A stretch of 64,000 nucleotides of DNA from Apostichopus japonicus (lineage: Eukaryota > Echinodermata > Holothuroidea > Aspidochirotida > Stichopodidae). Numbering within the stretch: the stretch's first letter is position 1; each line of letters begins with the position of its first letter. The DNA is taken from assembly GCF_037975245.1 (NCBI RefSeq), contig NC_092578.1, positions 15,420,321 to 15,484,320 of the forward strand, read 5' to 3'. Of this stretch, positions 38,609-48,989 are shown piece by piece. The position numbers and the translations under genes are program-made. A model generated the notes under the pieces. It saw only the letters and a program-made list of their open reading frames with translations. It had not been told where the DNA came from and ran no database searches.

Positions 38609-41600
38609 TTAAGCCACTGGTTGGAATTGCTCCACTCTGTCCAAAAGTTGGTCCGAGTAACCTGGCGAGTAATATCTGCAACAAAACAACAAAATATTTC
38701 CTCATTACCATACCAAAGACTTTAGGAAAGGTATAAGGAGGAGGGGGGGGGAAGGGGTGCAGTGTTTAAACTTATCAGTTTGCTGGGCATGGTAGAAGGG
38801 ATCGTGCATTTGTAAAAGGGAAGACAGACGAAAGAGAAACTTCAAATATTCATAGAGTTGAAAATGGTCAAGTAAGAAAATTATAGTAAAAAGATTGATC
38901 CCGCAGCTGCTAGAATCCTGTTGTGCCCTCTTAAGTGTAAAAACCTGATAGTGTGCTGTACAGTTTAAATGGCCAATGCATTCTCCTAGCATACCCCCTC
39001 CTCTTAGTTTTCCATCAACACTTTCGATGAAAAGGAGAGCAAACGTGTGTCGTGTGAAATCATCATATTCACAGTTTACAGGACTAACATGTTATCTTGG
39101 GAAGGTTTTGCATCATCAATTTTCCTTTACAACAAAATGTGATTATTATAAAAAAAAAAAATGAAAAAAAATAAAGTTAGAAACATCTTGATACCAAGGT
39201 AGCTGTTACTTCTCTGTTCATCACAACAGCTAATCTAACCATTCTACCAAGTTGTTAAACTAAACAGTCACATTTCACAAACTATGAGTAGATATGCTAA
39301 AAAAAGGGTCCCAAAGGTGGGCTCAAGATTGGTATTGGTAAACAAAACAAAAATCCTCATAAAGGAACGTTTTCCTGATGGAAAATCAGACAGCATAATT
39401 TCTCTGTCACAAAAAAATATTGATAAATGTGTGTGTGCTGTCATTTACTAACTCAATGTGCAATCAAATCAGTCAATATGCAGTTCACTCATCAATTACC
39501 ATAGAGTATATATATTCCTTAATTCTAAAACTTCTTGACCCAGCCTACAGAATCACAACATTGGGAGGCGGGGGTACTTAGGGGAAGCACAGATGTGAAG
39601 CATGCTATTAAGTCTCAAAAAAAAAAAGAAGGGCTTACCTGACAATTTCTTCTGGGAAACAATTATTGATAGTGTTAATGTATTCGTGGAGGGCACTGCC
39701 TGGTTCCGCTTTGATCTGTTGGACCTTCTTCAGTCCACCGCTGGTAACGAATAATCTCCTGGCGGCAGGGTCGTGAGGGAGGACCTTGCTGAATTGGCCG
39801 ACCACGTGCTTGAGAATGTTTGGAGGTGCGTCGTGAAGGAGGGGCTCCAGGGCCATCAGATGGACACACTTTTGAAGGATGTTCTTCAATGCTCTCTTAG
39901 ACTGTTGGGGAAGGGTGGAACAGAAATTGAAAAACTACTGAATGACTGTAAACAATTGAAACTTTGTCAGCTATAGATCTTTGAGAAAGGAAAAAAACAC
40001 TGGGGTGGAGGGGGGGGGAGAGGTGATGGGCAACTGGAATTATATGTCCTATGACCTATTAAAGCTTAAAATATTTTAGATAATGGGTGCAGCGAATGAG
40101 GAACTAATCTCTTTGCCAGTTGAGTAACCAGGAATCAAAAAAGGAGAAGGATGGCAGGGAAGGGTATGGGTCAGAGAGAGAGCGAGTTAAAAAAACGACT
40201 TCTTCAAAAGTTCATTAAATAAAATTTGTACAGGATCACTGTGCTTGGAGTTAGTTTTATCCTTCAAAATTTGATCTGAGTTGGTGAACTTTAGAATGGG
40301 TACTCTCAGAAATTAGAAGGTTCCAACAAAACAGTAGGGTTGTAAAGAGACTTTTATCAATAGCTAGACTCATTTTAAAGTTAGCTGCAACAATGACTGA
40401 CAATTGGATCCCCTTTGAAGATACAAATTTCAAATTTAATTATAAATAATTTAATATATAATCTTCCCCCTAATTCCACAGCTCCCTGTCTGGATATCTT
40501 TTCAGGTCAACATATCTCATACAATACTTTTAATACATTTTAACAGTTTGTTCGCAAGATACATATTTGGAGGCAATATTGACGACCTTCAACATCCAAA
40601 TTTCCAACAACTGCAGCTTGCGTCACCAAATTTTTATCAATAATGGGCAAACTCATATGTGAAAGATCTACCTTAGTCTGTAAGTCTTCCGAGGCATCTG
40701 CTCTAGTGTAGCACTGAAGGAGTCGGGGTAACACATTAGCCACCGCTACAGCCTTAGCATGTTCAGGGGTGTGTCGTCCAATCTGTCCTAGCGCCCAGGC
40801 AGCTGCTGCCTGTATGTGATCCTCTGGCTCTTCCACCAGAGTTATAGCAAGTTGGGTGACCCCCTGTATAGACAAAGAGAGAGAGAGAGAATATTTATAT
40901 CTTGATTTTCATCCCATGACAGTAAGCTTTTGCAGATAAGATATGTCAGAAATGGATGTTAATAACAGCCAAGTACTGTTTTCACATCCATTGGAAAACA
41001 TTTCTGAACAATTTCTATCCACTTTCATCGTTTCAAATCACAATTTAAAGTTTTCACCACCATACCACTGACACTTTTGACCAAAATCAACAGGTAGTGA
41101 GGTGAAAAAAATTAGTTAACATTTCTTTCTCTTTCTTAATAGTGATTGCACCTCTGATAAGTACTTAGTAATTCACGTCTGGTTAGTTTCAAGTACTTAC
41201 CTCTGGTTACTACTTAGTACTTACCTCTGGTTACTACTTAGCACTGATTTCTGGGTATTACTTATCACTTACCTCTGGTTACTTATTAGTACTTACCTCT
41301 GGTTACTGCTTAGCACTTTACCTTTGGTTTCTACTTAGCACCTACCTTCTGGTTACTACTTAGTACTTACCTCTGGTTACCACTTAGTACTTACCTCTGC
41401 TAATAACTTAGTACTTACCTGCAATGAACAAAATCATGAATACCAAAGACACAACAATTAGCTATTGGATGATTACTCTCATAATATTCCTTCTTCTACA
41501 CATAAAACTGAGAACCTCTTTCAACCGTTTGTCGTTATTAAGCATAAAAGCTGTGCGTACCTTGGAGACAATGACTGCCATGGCCAAGTTCTCTGAATGA

Positions 41601-44600
41601 GCAGCGACGTAACCCAACATCATGACACCGGGGAGTCTGACGTTCCCCTTAGATTCGCCCACGTAGTCCACCACTGCGGCTACTCCTCCGGCGTTCACGA
41701 TCAGCTGAGATAACTCCGGGGTGTGTTTAGCTATTTCCCTGATCAGAGTTGCCACGTTCTTCCTCACATATTCGTCTTGGTCCTTGAGACAGGTCAAGAC
41801 GGCCGGAAAAATCTCGGCCTCCACGACCATCTCGGCCAGGTCCACGGAGTGCTTGGAGATTTGGCTCAGTGCAGAGAACACTTGCCTCTGTAGATAAGTG
41901 AATTATTATATCAAGAATGTTACATCACCATGTAATGTCAACACCATACTTTATTTCTGTTTGCTATGATACATGTAATTATGTATGTTTTTTCACATCT
42001 TAGATTAAATTAATTATACAGCAAAACTGATGACAAATTGCTCAAGAATCATACTTCAAGTCTGCTATGTCAAAAAATACTAGAGCTTTCACCACAGTAT
42101 TGTGATCAAGTTTATTTAGTATAAGGCCCAACATATGGTATGGCCCTCATAAATGACTGCATCTGTCTTGCCCCCCCCCCCCTATCAAGTTCTTTTGAGA
42201 CCAAGATTACAGGAAGGCTCAAACATATTGCAAATGTCTGGTAAAATTTAGCACTCCCTTGAGACTTCATTACCAAACACTTCAAATGGACATTCCAATT
42301 CCTACTTTTACTTTGGGTTGAAAAGCTATTGTTCAGTTGAAAGGCTATTGAAGGAAAAGAAAAAAATCAATGGATTACAACTGAGAAAACCTAACAACAT
42401 ACCTTCAATTTAGCATCGGGGTTCAAGACCATCTGAGCCAGGTGAGCAATGGCTCCTGCATCTACGACAGTCTGGGCTAGTTCGGGGGAGTGCTTACAGA
42501 TATCGCTGAGAGCAGAGGCCGAGATACGCTTCAACGATAACTCCGGTTCCTGGATGCAGAGTACCAGGAGTGGGACTGCACCTGCATCGACCACTGACTG
42601 TGCCAGCTCTATAGAGAAGAAACAAAAACATACAGTAATGAACAATCATTTCGCTAAACTCACTAAACCTTCACTCTGTGTTTTTACTTTCTAGCTAGGT
42701 AATATATAAGATCACTAAAGATATGTGCAACATCATGACTCATCACTGCTGATGTTTACAACTGTTCTCTAAAAGACTGTCTGATGACGTGTAATGAATT
42801 GTAACATATGTTGTAGTGAATGCAAGACCTTTGACAGGACAACCAGTTTGAAATTTTCCCCGCATTGTATCCCATTACCACCAAAATACTGAAGTTGCAA
42901 GAGAGAGGGAGTCAGCGAGCCAAGTGGGATGTTTGAGGCAAAATTTGTTGAAAAACTGAGCTTTTGTGTCTAAGATAATGAGCAATTTCTTGAATCTTTG
43001 GCATAATCTTGCCTTGCATTCCCTCCCCTGGTGTTAAAACTGGTAAGTTCGATTGTCACCAGTCACTAACGTAAACTTATTCTTTACCGTAGGTTTGGTT
43101 ATTAAGTGATCTTTAATGTACTCCCAGACCAATCGTTACCTACAATAAATTAACAGTAGCAAGTGAAATTTTAATTACCTCCGTTATGCCGGGCAATATA
43201 CCCGAGAGCCCATGCGGCTGCTTCCTTCACACCGGGGTCAAATTCCTCTAAGCATATGACCAGTGCATCCAGGGCTCCGCAGTCCACGACGGATTGAGCC
43301 AAGCCGGGGGAATGTTTAGCTACAGCACGCAGTACAAATGATGCTGCTTTCTTGTAAAATCTCTGCAATAGTGAAAAACAAGAGAGAAAAAGTCCAAAGG
43401 TACACTTTATTTTTTTATTCAATGTTTAGTATCAAAAAGCAATTATGAAAGTTATTACAAGCATCAAAATTTGCAAATTTTCAAGACCTGCACTGATTTA
43501 AAATGAAACTTAGTTATTATTATTTTATTCAACTATGAAGTATTGAGAATATTTATTTAATGATAATTATAAAAAAAGGGCAAGATTTCTTACATTTTGT
43601 TCTGCCAATGAATAAACCAACTGTGGAAGAATGTCAGCTTTGACAACTGCTTCGGCCAGATCTTCGTTATAATTTGCTAGTCGGCCGAGAGCGAGGGCAG
43701 CTGTTTGTTGAACTGAAGGCACAATGTCCAAAAGCAGTGGACGGAGTAAGGACATGGCACCTGTTGAAAAGTAATATTTGGTTAAGCAATACTTTAGAAT
43801 TATTACAAGATTATATTTCGGATAGACTTGCAGCTATTTGACTTAGGGCTATGTACTATCTATACACGAAAAATTATATGACGCAGACTTGAAGAGCTAA
43901 ATATGATATATTCAAGTTACTTAATATAAACTATGTGTCGGGTACGATTAGAAGCTGATCAGTAGATAGGCCTACACTACATACTGAAAACCAAAAGGTA
44001 CAAACCAGCATTCTGAAGAATTTCAATATTCTGTGATCGTGAAGCCAACTCTGCAACAGTCTGTACAAAAGTTGTCCTCGACTTCTGGTACTGCTCAAAC
44101 ACTGTTGGAAAAATAACACAAAAATGTTAAGGGTGCTTTCATTTAAATAGGGCTATAAAGTGAAACAAAAATGACATCGCTTGAAAGTAGCAAAATACTG
44201 TCAAAACTGTCTTTGCTCCAGTTTATGGTATTATGAAAACTTGTGGTAAAAAATAATTACCATCAAACTTGTGAATACCATTCAAATAACTATTCAAACA
44301 CAATCAGAAATGCTTAACACATGTGTTGAACATGTTGTTAACTTTTGTGACCTTTGTAAGTCTGTGCATTTGTCACAAATACACTAGCTCCAGGGAATGA
44401 AATAATTAAAAGGAGTACACCTGATTTGATATTCATAGGCAATTTGTACTGTCTCATGTCAAGATAATACATTCGAAGGAATCTCAGCAATTAGCTTGCC
44501 ACAATTACAAGGTTACTTTTTGCATTACTCTTTCTGTCATTCTTAGTGCTTACCCATTGTCAGGAGTTTTTTTTACTGATGTTTATTATTGTTTCGCTGG

Positions 44601-44949
44601 CCTACACCGCTATTGCAGGCCAAATTTTAAGTTTAGCCCTAGGCTAGCATGGTAAAACACTTAGTTTGTGGGTAGGCTAAGCAGCTAACTTGTTCAGTAG
44701 CCTCACTTTGGTATAGGCTATGACTAGAGTCAATGTCAGTTAAATACAACAAGGGAATAAGAAACTAGCCATGGAACAACATTACTAACTTAGCTATAGC
44801 TAAGGCTTAACTATAGCTAAGGCTGCTGACACTTTAGTGTAACCTCAAGTCAAGTTAACTTGACATGTAGGCTAGGCCTATGCCCAGGCTAGCCAGAGGC
44901 AAGTTTGACGTTAACATTTCTAACCTTGCAAAACTTGTCTGGTACTCAT
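38609..44949 (-). CDS. SPAG6: Sperm-associated antigen 6 (armadillo-repeat axonemal protein), 9 exons, 508 aa
   Basis: Coding exons in transcript order are 44949-44925, 44101-44006, 43760-43594, 43362-43179, 42608-42403, 41887-41561, 40863-40672, 39901-39639 and 38675-38609. Lengths sum to 1527 nt, 508 aa plus stop, against about 509 in human SPAG6. The start reads MSTRQVLQVFEQYQKSRTTF, nearly the vertebrate N-terminus. Armadillo-type landmarks follow: QQTAALALGRLANYNEDLAE, RFYKKAASFVLRAV, KEAAAWALGYIARHN, ALSDICKHSPELAQTVVDAG, QDEYVRKNVATLIREIAKHT, AAAAWALGQIGRHTPEHA and APPNILKHVVGQFSKVLPHD; the C-terminus is YYSPGYSDQLLDRV... SPAG6/PF16 binds the axonemal central pair and is needed for ciliary and sperm motility. 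The exon 2 donor (GTTTGT) and exon 6 donor (GTACGC) are weak. The first exon carries only 25 coding bases. Confidence 0.98.
41156..41421 (-). repeat. Minisatellite of consensus splice-donor sequence in SPAG6 intron 6
   Basis: An imperfect ~24-28-bp unit (plus strand CTCTGGTTACTACTTAGTA followed by CTTAC) repeats about nine times. On the SPAG6 sense strand seven units contain AGGTAAGT, a perfect 5' splice-site core: plus-strand positions 41,195-41,202, 41,219-41,226, 41,267-41,274, 41,291-41,298, 41,365-41,372, 41,389-41,396 and 41,413-41,420. The array begins about 140 bp downstream of the end of exon 6, whose own donor is the weaker GTACGC. Confidence 0.9.
44620..44885. repeat. TAGGCTA/AGGCCTA-rich cluster in SPAG6 intron 1
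   Basis: Words such as CTAGGCTAGC, TAGGCTA, GCTAGGCCTATG and the inverted TAGCTATAGCTAAG recur. Composition and words resemble the cluster at 13,590-14,010. It lies in the first SPAG6 intron. No function is evident. Confidence 0.45.
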
Positions 44950-46154
44950 CTTGACTTTTCTTCTTAAGGTTAATTACAAATAAATCGCAAATGACGAGTG
45001 ATCGATGAAATCTTCGTTTCGTCCTTTGAGCCAGTTACTTTTCGTAGGCTTTGGAAACAACAGGGCAACCTGCACAAATTCAATGTTTACATGTACTAAT
45101 AGTAATACGTGCTGTAGCGTAACATTTCAACGTGTTGTGTTCTGCTTTTCCGGGACAAGCGAGTCTTTCACAACATTGTTTGTTGCTAGGTACGTTAGTC
45201 TACAAAGTTCAGTCGTTATGTTTGATGTGTTATATGTACTTATTTCTCCTGTTGGGGTTTGGTTGTTGAGAGCTTCGGTGTATAAACACTTAGGACATTT
45301 CAATCTATTTGCAGACATCTGACATATGTTTAATTTTACTTCATTTTATTTTCATTCTAGGCATCGATCATTTGATGTTCAATGTTTGATGATTTGAAAT
45401 TATAATAAGTGACCGAAATTGTTAGATATGAATTGTTCTAACAGTTGAGTTACCCTCACGATCACGATAGTGAGGATAGTCATATGCATGTATTGTATAC
45501 AAACATACTTCATTTACTGAAAGCATTCTATAATTCAATCTATAGCAACATGGTGGTTTAGCTTCGTTGTAATTCAGGAGATAATGATCGCGGGAATACA
45601 AAGTGGGTAAGTACTTTCTTTCAGAAGAATAATTTATCATCGATCTAAACGTGTATTTTTTTTAACCTTCATCAACATTTAAGCACTCTTTGATGAAATT
45701 CAACACTATTTGTCCTTGGCAGATGTTTAATACCTCCATGTTTGTAATAAACTGTACTAAGTAAATATCTTACTTGAGGGAAGACCTGATGCATTTATAC
45801 TGACTTATGTGTTGGTCTGTGCGTTAGACTAAGAAGTCCAGTCACTTTAATTGATGAGCCTCATATATTAACAAAAAAAATAATGATAGAAATACAGCAT
45901 ATCTTGTTGATCGAAACTTTCAATTTGTTTCAAGTCAGTTGCCGATCTAACGGTTTACTTTAAACGTGTCCTTAGTCTGTTCCTGTTTTGGTTCACCCCT
46001 GAAGGAGGCCCTGCTTGGGTCAAAACGTCAGGGCATCTACCTTTATATACTAATAAAAATAAGCTCGTGGAATAAAAACCATGCGTCAGTCTCTTTGTAA
46101 GTGATATTTAGAACAAAACAAGTTTCCAGTTGTCTCGCTTAATCAATTGGTAGT
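44950..46154. other. SPAG6 upstream region and spacer
   Basis: This holds the presumed SPAG6 promoter (just right of 44,949). A 105-codon plus-strand frame at 45,005-45,322 has no recognisable domain and is probably chance. A structured transposon-type hairpin lies at 45,997-46,033. No other gene is seen. Confidence 0.5.
45997..46033 (+). other. Two-stem hairpin resembling retroelement or hammerhead-type motif
   Basis: CCCTGA and TCAGGG form a 6-bp outer stem. GGCCC and GGGTC form an inner stem with one G-U pair around the loop TGCTT, with internal segments AGGA and AAAACG. The layout CTGA-(A)GGA-stem-(A)AAAC recalls the hammerhead-ribozyme core found in Penelope-like elements, but the CTGANGA box is degenerate, so cleavage activity is doubtful. 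Confidence 0.35.
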
Positions 46155-46611
46155 CAAGGGCGGCGGAAGCACTTTTAATCTGGGGGGGCACCGACATCAA
46201 AGGGCACTTTGCAGAAATTCAATTTGACTGATGTAGTCTTATATTTAGTACCCTTTATAACTCTTATTGTATTATCTTTCTCGCGTATACACATCACTCC
46301 ATCAACGCTCCCCCCCCCCCTCCCCTTTCATGGAAAAAATGCATACTAGCACTGCAATATCCAAAGTTGTATGCACGACATTCTGAGCGGAGCGCCACCA
46401 TCGGTTGGCGCGGAGCGTACAAGAAAATTTTTGGTTTTACAAACCCCTCAGATGGCCGGAAACGGCCCTTCCCGAGTGTTCATTCTGGTTCCCTGGCCTC
46501 TTGCTAACTTGAGACACCTCAATTTTTATGTAGAAAAAGGGCACATTTTTAACCCTGAGGAAAAGTGGGGGGGCACGTGCCCCCTGTGCCCCCCCGGTTC
46601 CGCCGCCCTTG
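46155..46611. mobile_element. hAT-like MITE, copy 1
   Basis: The 457-bp element starts CAAGGGCGGCGGAA and ends TTCCGCCGCCCTTG, a perfect 14-bp terminal inverted repeat. It is flanked on both sides by the 8-bp direct repeat TTGGTAGT (46,147-46,154 and 46,612-46,619), the duplication size typical of hAT transposons. It has no transposase, so it is a miniature non-autonomous element. Inside are a homopolymer C run and the phrase GGCACGTGCCCCCTGTGCC near the right end. It is nearly identical to copy 2. Confidence 0.95.
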
Positions 46612-47244
46612 TTGGTAGTGCCTACTCAAGCAGAGTCACATGTAATTTATCAAGTTCAAGGCAGATCAAATTATAAATAGAGCAAAAACGTGTGATTCGA
46701 TCGAGCCCAAGTCATCGACACGAGTCAACAACACTAGTAGTGTTACACGCTATCACTGGGCCAGTCTGGCGATGCTCCGCCTCGCGATATTCAAATGAAA
46801 CTTTCACTACCCAGCATCTTCTATATTGACTCAATTTTCAAAAAAGTTTTTCCATAATTCGCCATATTAGAAATATTGCAGTGACTTGAGACAATGATCC
46901 GACATGAGTTTGGAATACCAATGGTTATCATTCTATTCAACCTTATAATGGAGTTACTCGTAAGCGAGTTCGGAGTTACGAGTGCGCATGTCCGATTCTT
47001 ACTTGGGGTCAGGTCAACTGAGAATGGAATCCTCGGAAACAGAATATAAATAGGCCTACGTACATAACCTATCCTCATACTCGTTGCTTTTACGCCCATC
47101 AACGAACACTGCATAGAAGAGGCATTGATATCTTGTATAGTTGGTTTTTCATGTTAAGAAATATTAGTTCTCTTCATTTTTATGCGTGATTTAAAATAAG
47201 CTTAGTCTTATTCTTGGCATATTCCTACTCCTTATAGGGTGGGT
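46612..47244. other. Spacer between the twin MITEs
   Basis: 633 bp of ordinary-looking sequence without a recognisable gene. The minus-strand frame at 46,821-47,114 (97 codons) has no known domain. Confidence 0.5.
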
Positions 47245-47702
47245 CAAGGGCGGCGGAAGCACTTTTAATCTGGGGGGGCACCGACATCAAAGGGCACTTT
47301 GCAGAAATTCAATTTGACTGATGTAGTCTTATATTTAGTACCCTTTATAACTCTTATTGTATTATCTTTCTCGCGTATACACATCACTCCATCAACGCTC
47401 CCCCCCCCCCCTCCCCTTTCATGGAAAAAATGCATACTAGCACTGCAATATCCAAAGTTGTATGCACGACATTCTGAGCGGAGCGCCACCATCGGTTGGC
47501 GCGGAGCGTACAAGAAAATTTTTGGTTTTACAAACCCCTCAGATGGCCGGAAACGGCCCTTCCCGAGTGTTCATTCTGGTTCCCTGGCCTCTTGCTAACT
47601 TGAGACACCTCAATTTTTATGTAGAAAAAGGGCACATTTTTAACCCTGAGGAAAAGTGGGGGGGCACGTGCCCCCTGTGCCCCCCCGGTTCCGCCGCCCT
47701 TG
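47245..47702. mobile_element. hAT-like MITE, copy 2
   Basis: Same element and orientation as copy 1, 458 bp, with the same 14-bp terminal inverted repeats. It is flanked by a different 8-bp duplication, GGGTGGGT (47,237-47,244 and 47,703-47,710), showing an independent insertion rather than a segmental duplication. By eye the only difference from copy 1 is one extra C in the internal homopolymer. Confidence 0.95.
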
Positions 47703-47855
47703 GGGTGGGTTCAATTTGTTCAAACAGAAAAAAAGAAGATATTTATTTTATTTGGGGAAGAACATTATCAAAAATAATAGTGGGTGGGGCAATTTCCAGG
47801 TGTTATTCCAAGGAATATTATTAATACGCTGCGATGCATGGTGTACACTCTGCCT

Positions 47856-48291
47856 TTAGAAAGCACAACCTTGACTCGGCAGAAATGGCATTGTAAAAAT
47901 TTCCCCGAGCCACACAGACTCTAAATAGCTGAAGGCTTTACCATCTTTATAGTCCGTCATCAGTCTTTGCTCCAGTTCAATGTTATCAATACTGGTAAAA
48001 TAATGCGCAAATATCGATGTACATGCAAGGCGGCCATTTTTCCATTGCAAATTCGGCTTCCCATGCAAGTGGCAAATACGAAAAAGGATCGGGCATGCAT
48101 TGCAGGGTCTCTCCTTCAACCTGAAGTACCGATGCGTAGTCATCTGCCTTTTCTTTTCGCGCATCTGCTATGTTAACTTCAGCAATGTTCATCTGAACGG
48201 CAGCATACGCTAAAGCAACCAACTCTTCTTTTCGGCCACTCATCTTCAACTTTCGTTTCTTTAAAAATTCCTTCAGTCTGTCACTTTCCAA
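47856..48291 (-). pseudogene. Frameshifted N-terminal fragment of a SAP-domain protein gene (YqaJ/SWIM-type family in invertebrates)
   Basis: The minus-strand frame from ATG 48,291 encodes MESDRLKEFLKKRKLKMSGR and continues with KEELVALAYAAVQ, a SAP-type helix-extended-helix motif for DNA binding. It runs to a stop at 47,986. The next frame continues with DNIELEQRLMTDYKDGKAFS and YLESVWLGEIF to a stop at 47,856. The two halves together resemble the N-terminal region I recall from invertebrate proteins that pair a SAP motif with SWIM-like zinc and YqaJ-like nuclease domains. They are separated by one extra base (or two missing ones) near 47,990-48,000. Downstream zinc-finger and nuclease parts are absent, and a MITE sits 154 bp beyond. 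It could also be the first exon of a gene with a sequencing error; family recall is from memory. Confidence 0.6.
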
Positions 48292-48989
48292 AGTTTAAAC
48301 TCGTCCAAACTTGTAGGAATATCCATCCCGAAGCGAAAAAACAGACGTAAATTTTGCGATTTCTAATGTTTACTGTAGGTGCTCATTAAGTTAACGTGGT
48401 TACGCAAACAGACAACCCTCGTCTCAACGAGAGTATTCTTATTTGACCTCTTGACCTCCATTGTGCAATGCAAATAAACTGTTCTCTGAACTCGCTTACT
48501 CTGGAGAAATACATCGACATCAACAACGTTAGTAGCGCGGGCCTGTAGACAAATTTCAATTATGCCCTTCCCCATTTCCCCCTTCAAATTAAGGTTCAGT
48601 AATTGACCCCTATGGTTGATCCACGCAGATCCCCCCCCCCCCTCTCCGCCAAACAAACGCTCTGCCCCTCCAACTTTGACAAGTTAGCCACGAACCCGTT
48701 ATAGCGTCGGCCATCTATTTTATGTACCTATTTCACTATACACGATAACATGGAAGCCAGAGCATGTACTGAAGCCCACCCAACATCATCTGTAGAACAT
48801 CGATATCACCGAACATTTTTGCTTGATTGGCGTTCAGTAGTTAAGTAAAATGTATCCCCAGTAAACTGCGGAACTGCGGTATACTCTATGATCATTTTAT
48901 TTCATTCTTGATACACGGCTTTTTGTTTATCAAAAAGCGAGAAATGTAATTAAATATTAAGGAGTATATGTGTGTCACAAATTATTTCG
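48292..48989. other. Intergenic space upstream of the C2orf69 homologue
   Basis: About 700 bp between the divergent SAP fragment and the C2orf69-like gene, presumably holding the latter's promoter. A C run near 48,631 and a pyrimidine-rich stretch are visible. The frame used by the gene has a stop at 48,951. No other gene is recognised. Confidence 0.5.

Noticed and set aside
41156-41421. CRISPR-like regular repeat array
   Set aside because: The units have no unique spacers, lie inside an animal intron and behave as a minisatellite.
45050-45200. Possible RFX X-box for the ciliary gene SPAG6 (GTTGCTAGGTAC and GGGCAACC half-sites)
   Set aside because: Neither site has two properly spaced half-sites, so the match does not exceed chance.
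45005-45322. 105-codon frame divergent from SPAG6
   Set aside because: No domain and no splice or coding signal; it lies in the presumed promoter region and is probably chance.
46371-47824. Two nearly identical protein frames (beginning MHDILSGAPP) suggesting a duplicated gene
   Set aside because: Both lie inside the twin MITEs; the identity comes from the transposon, and the frames run through its terminal repeat.
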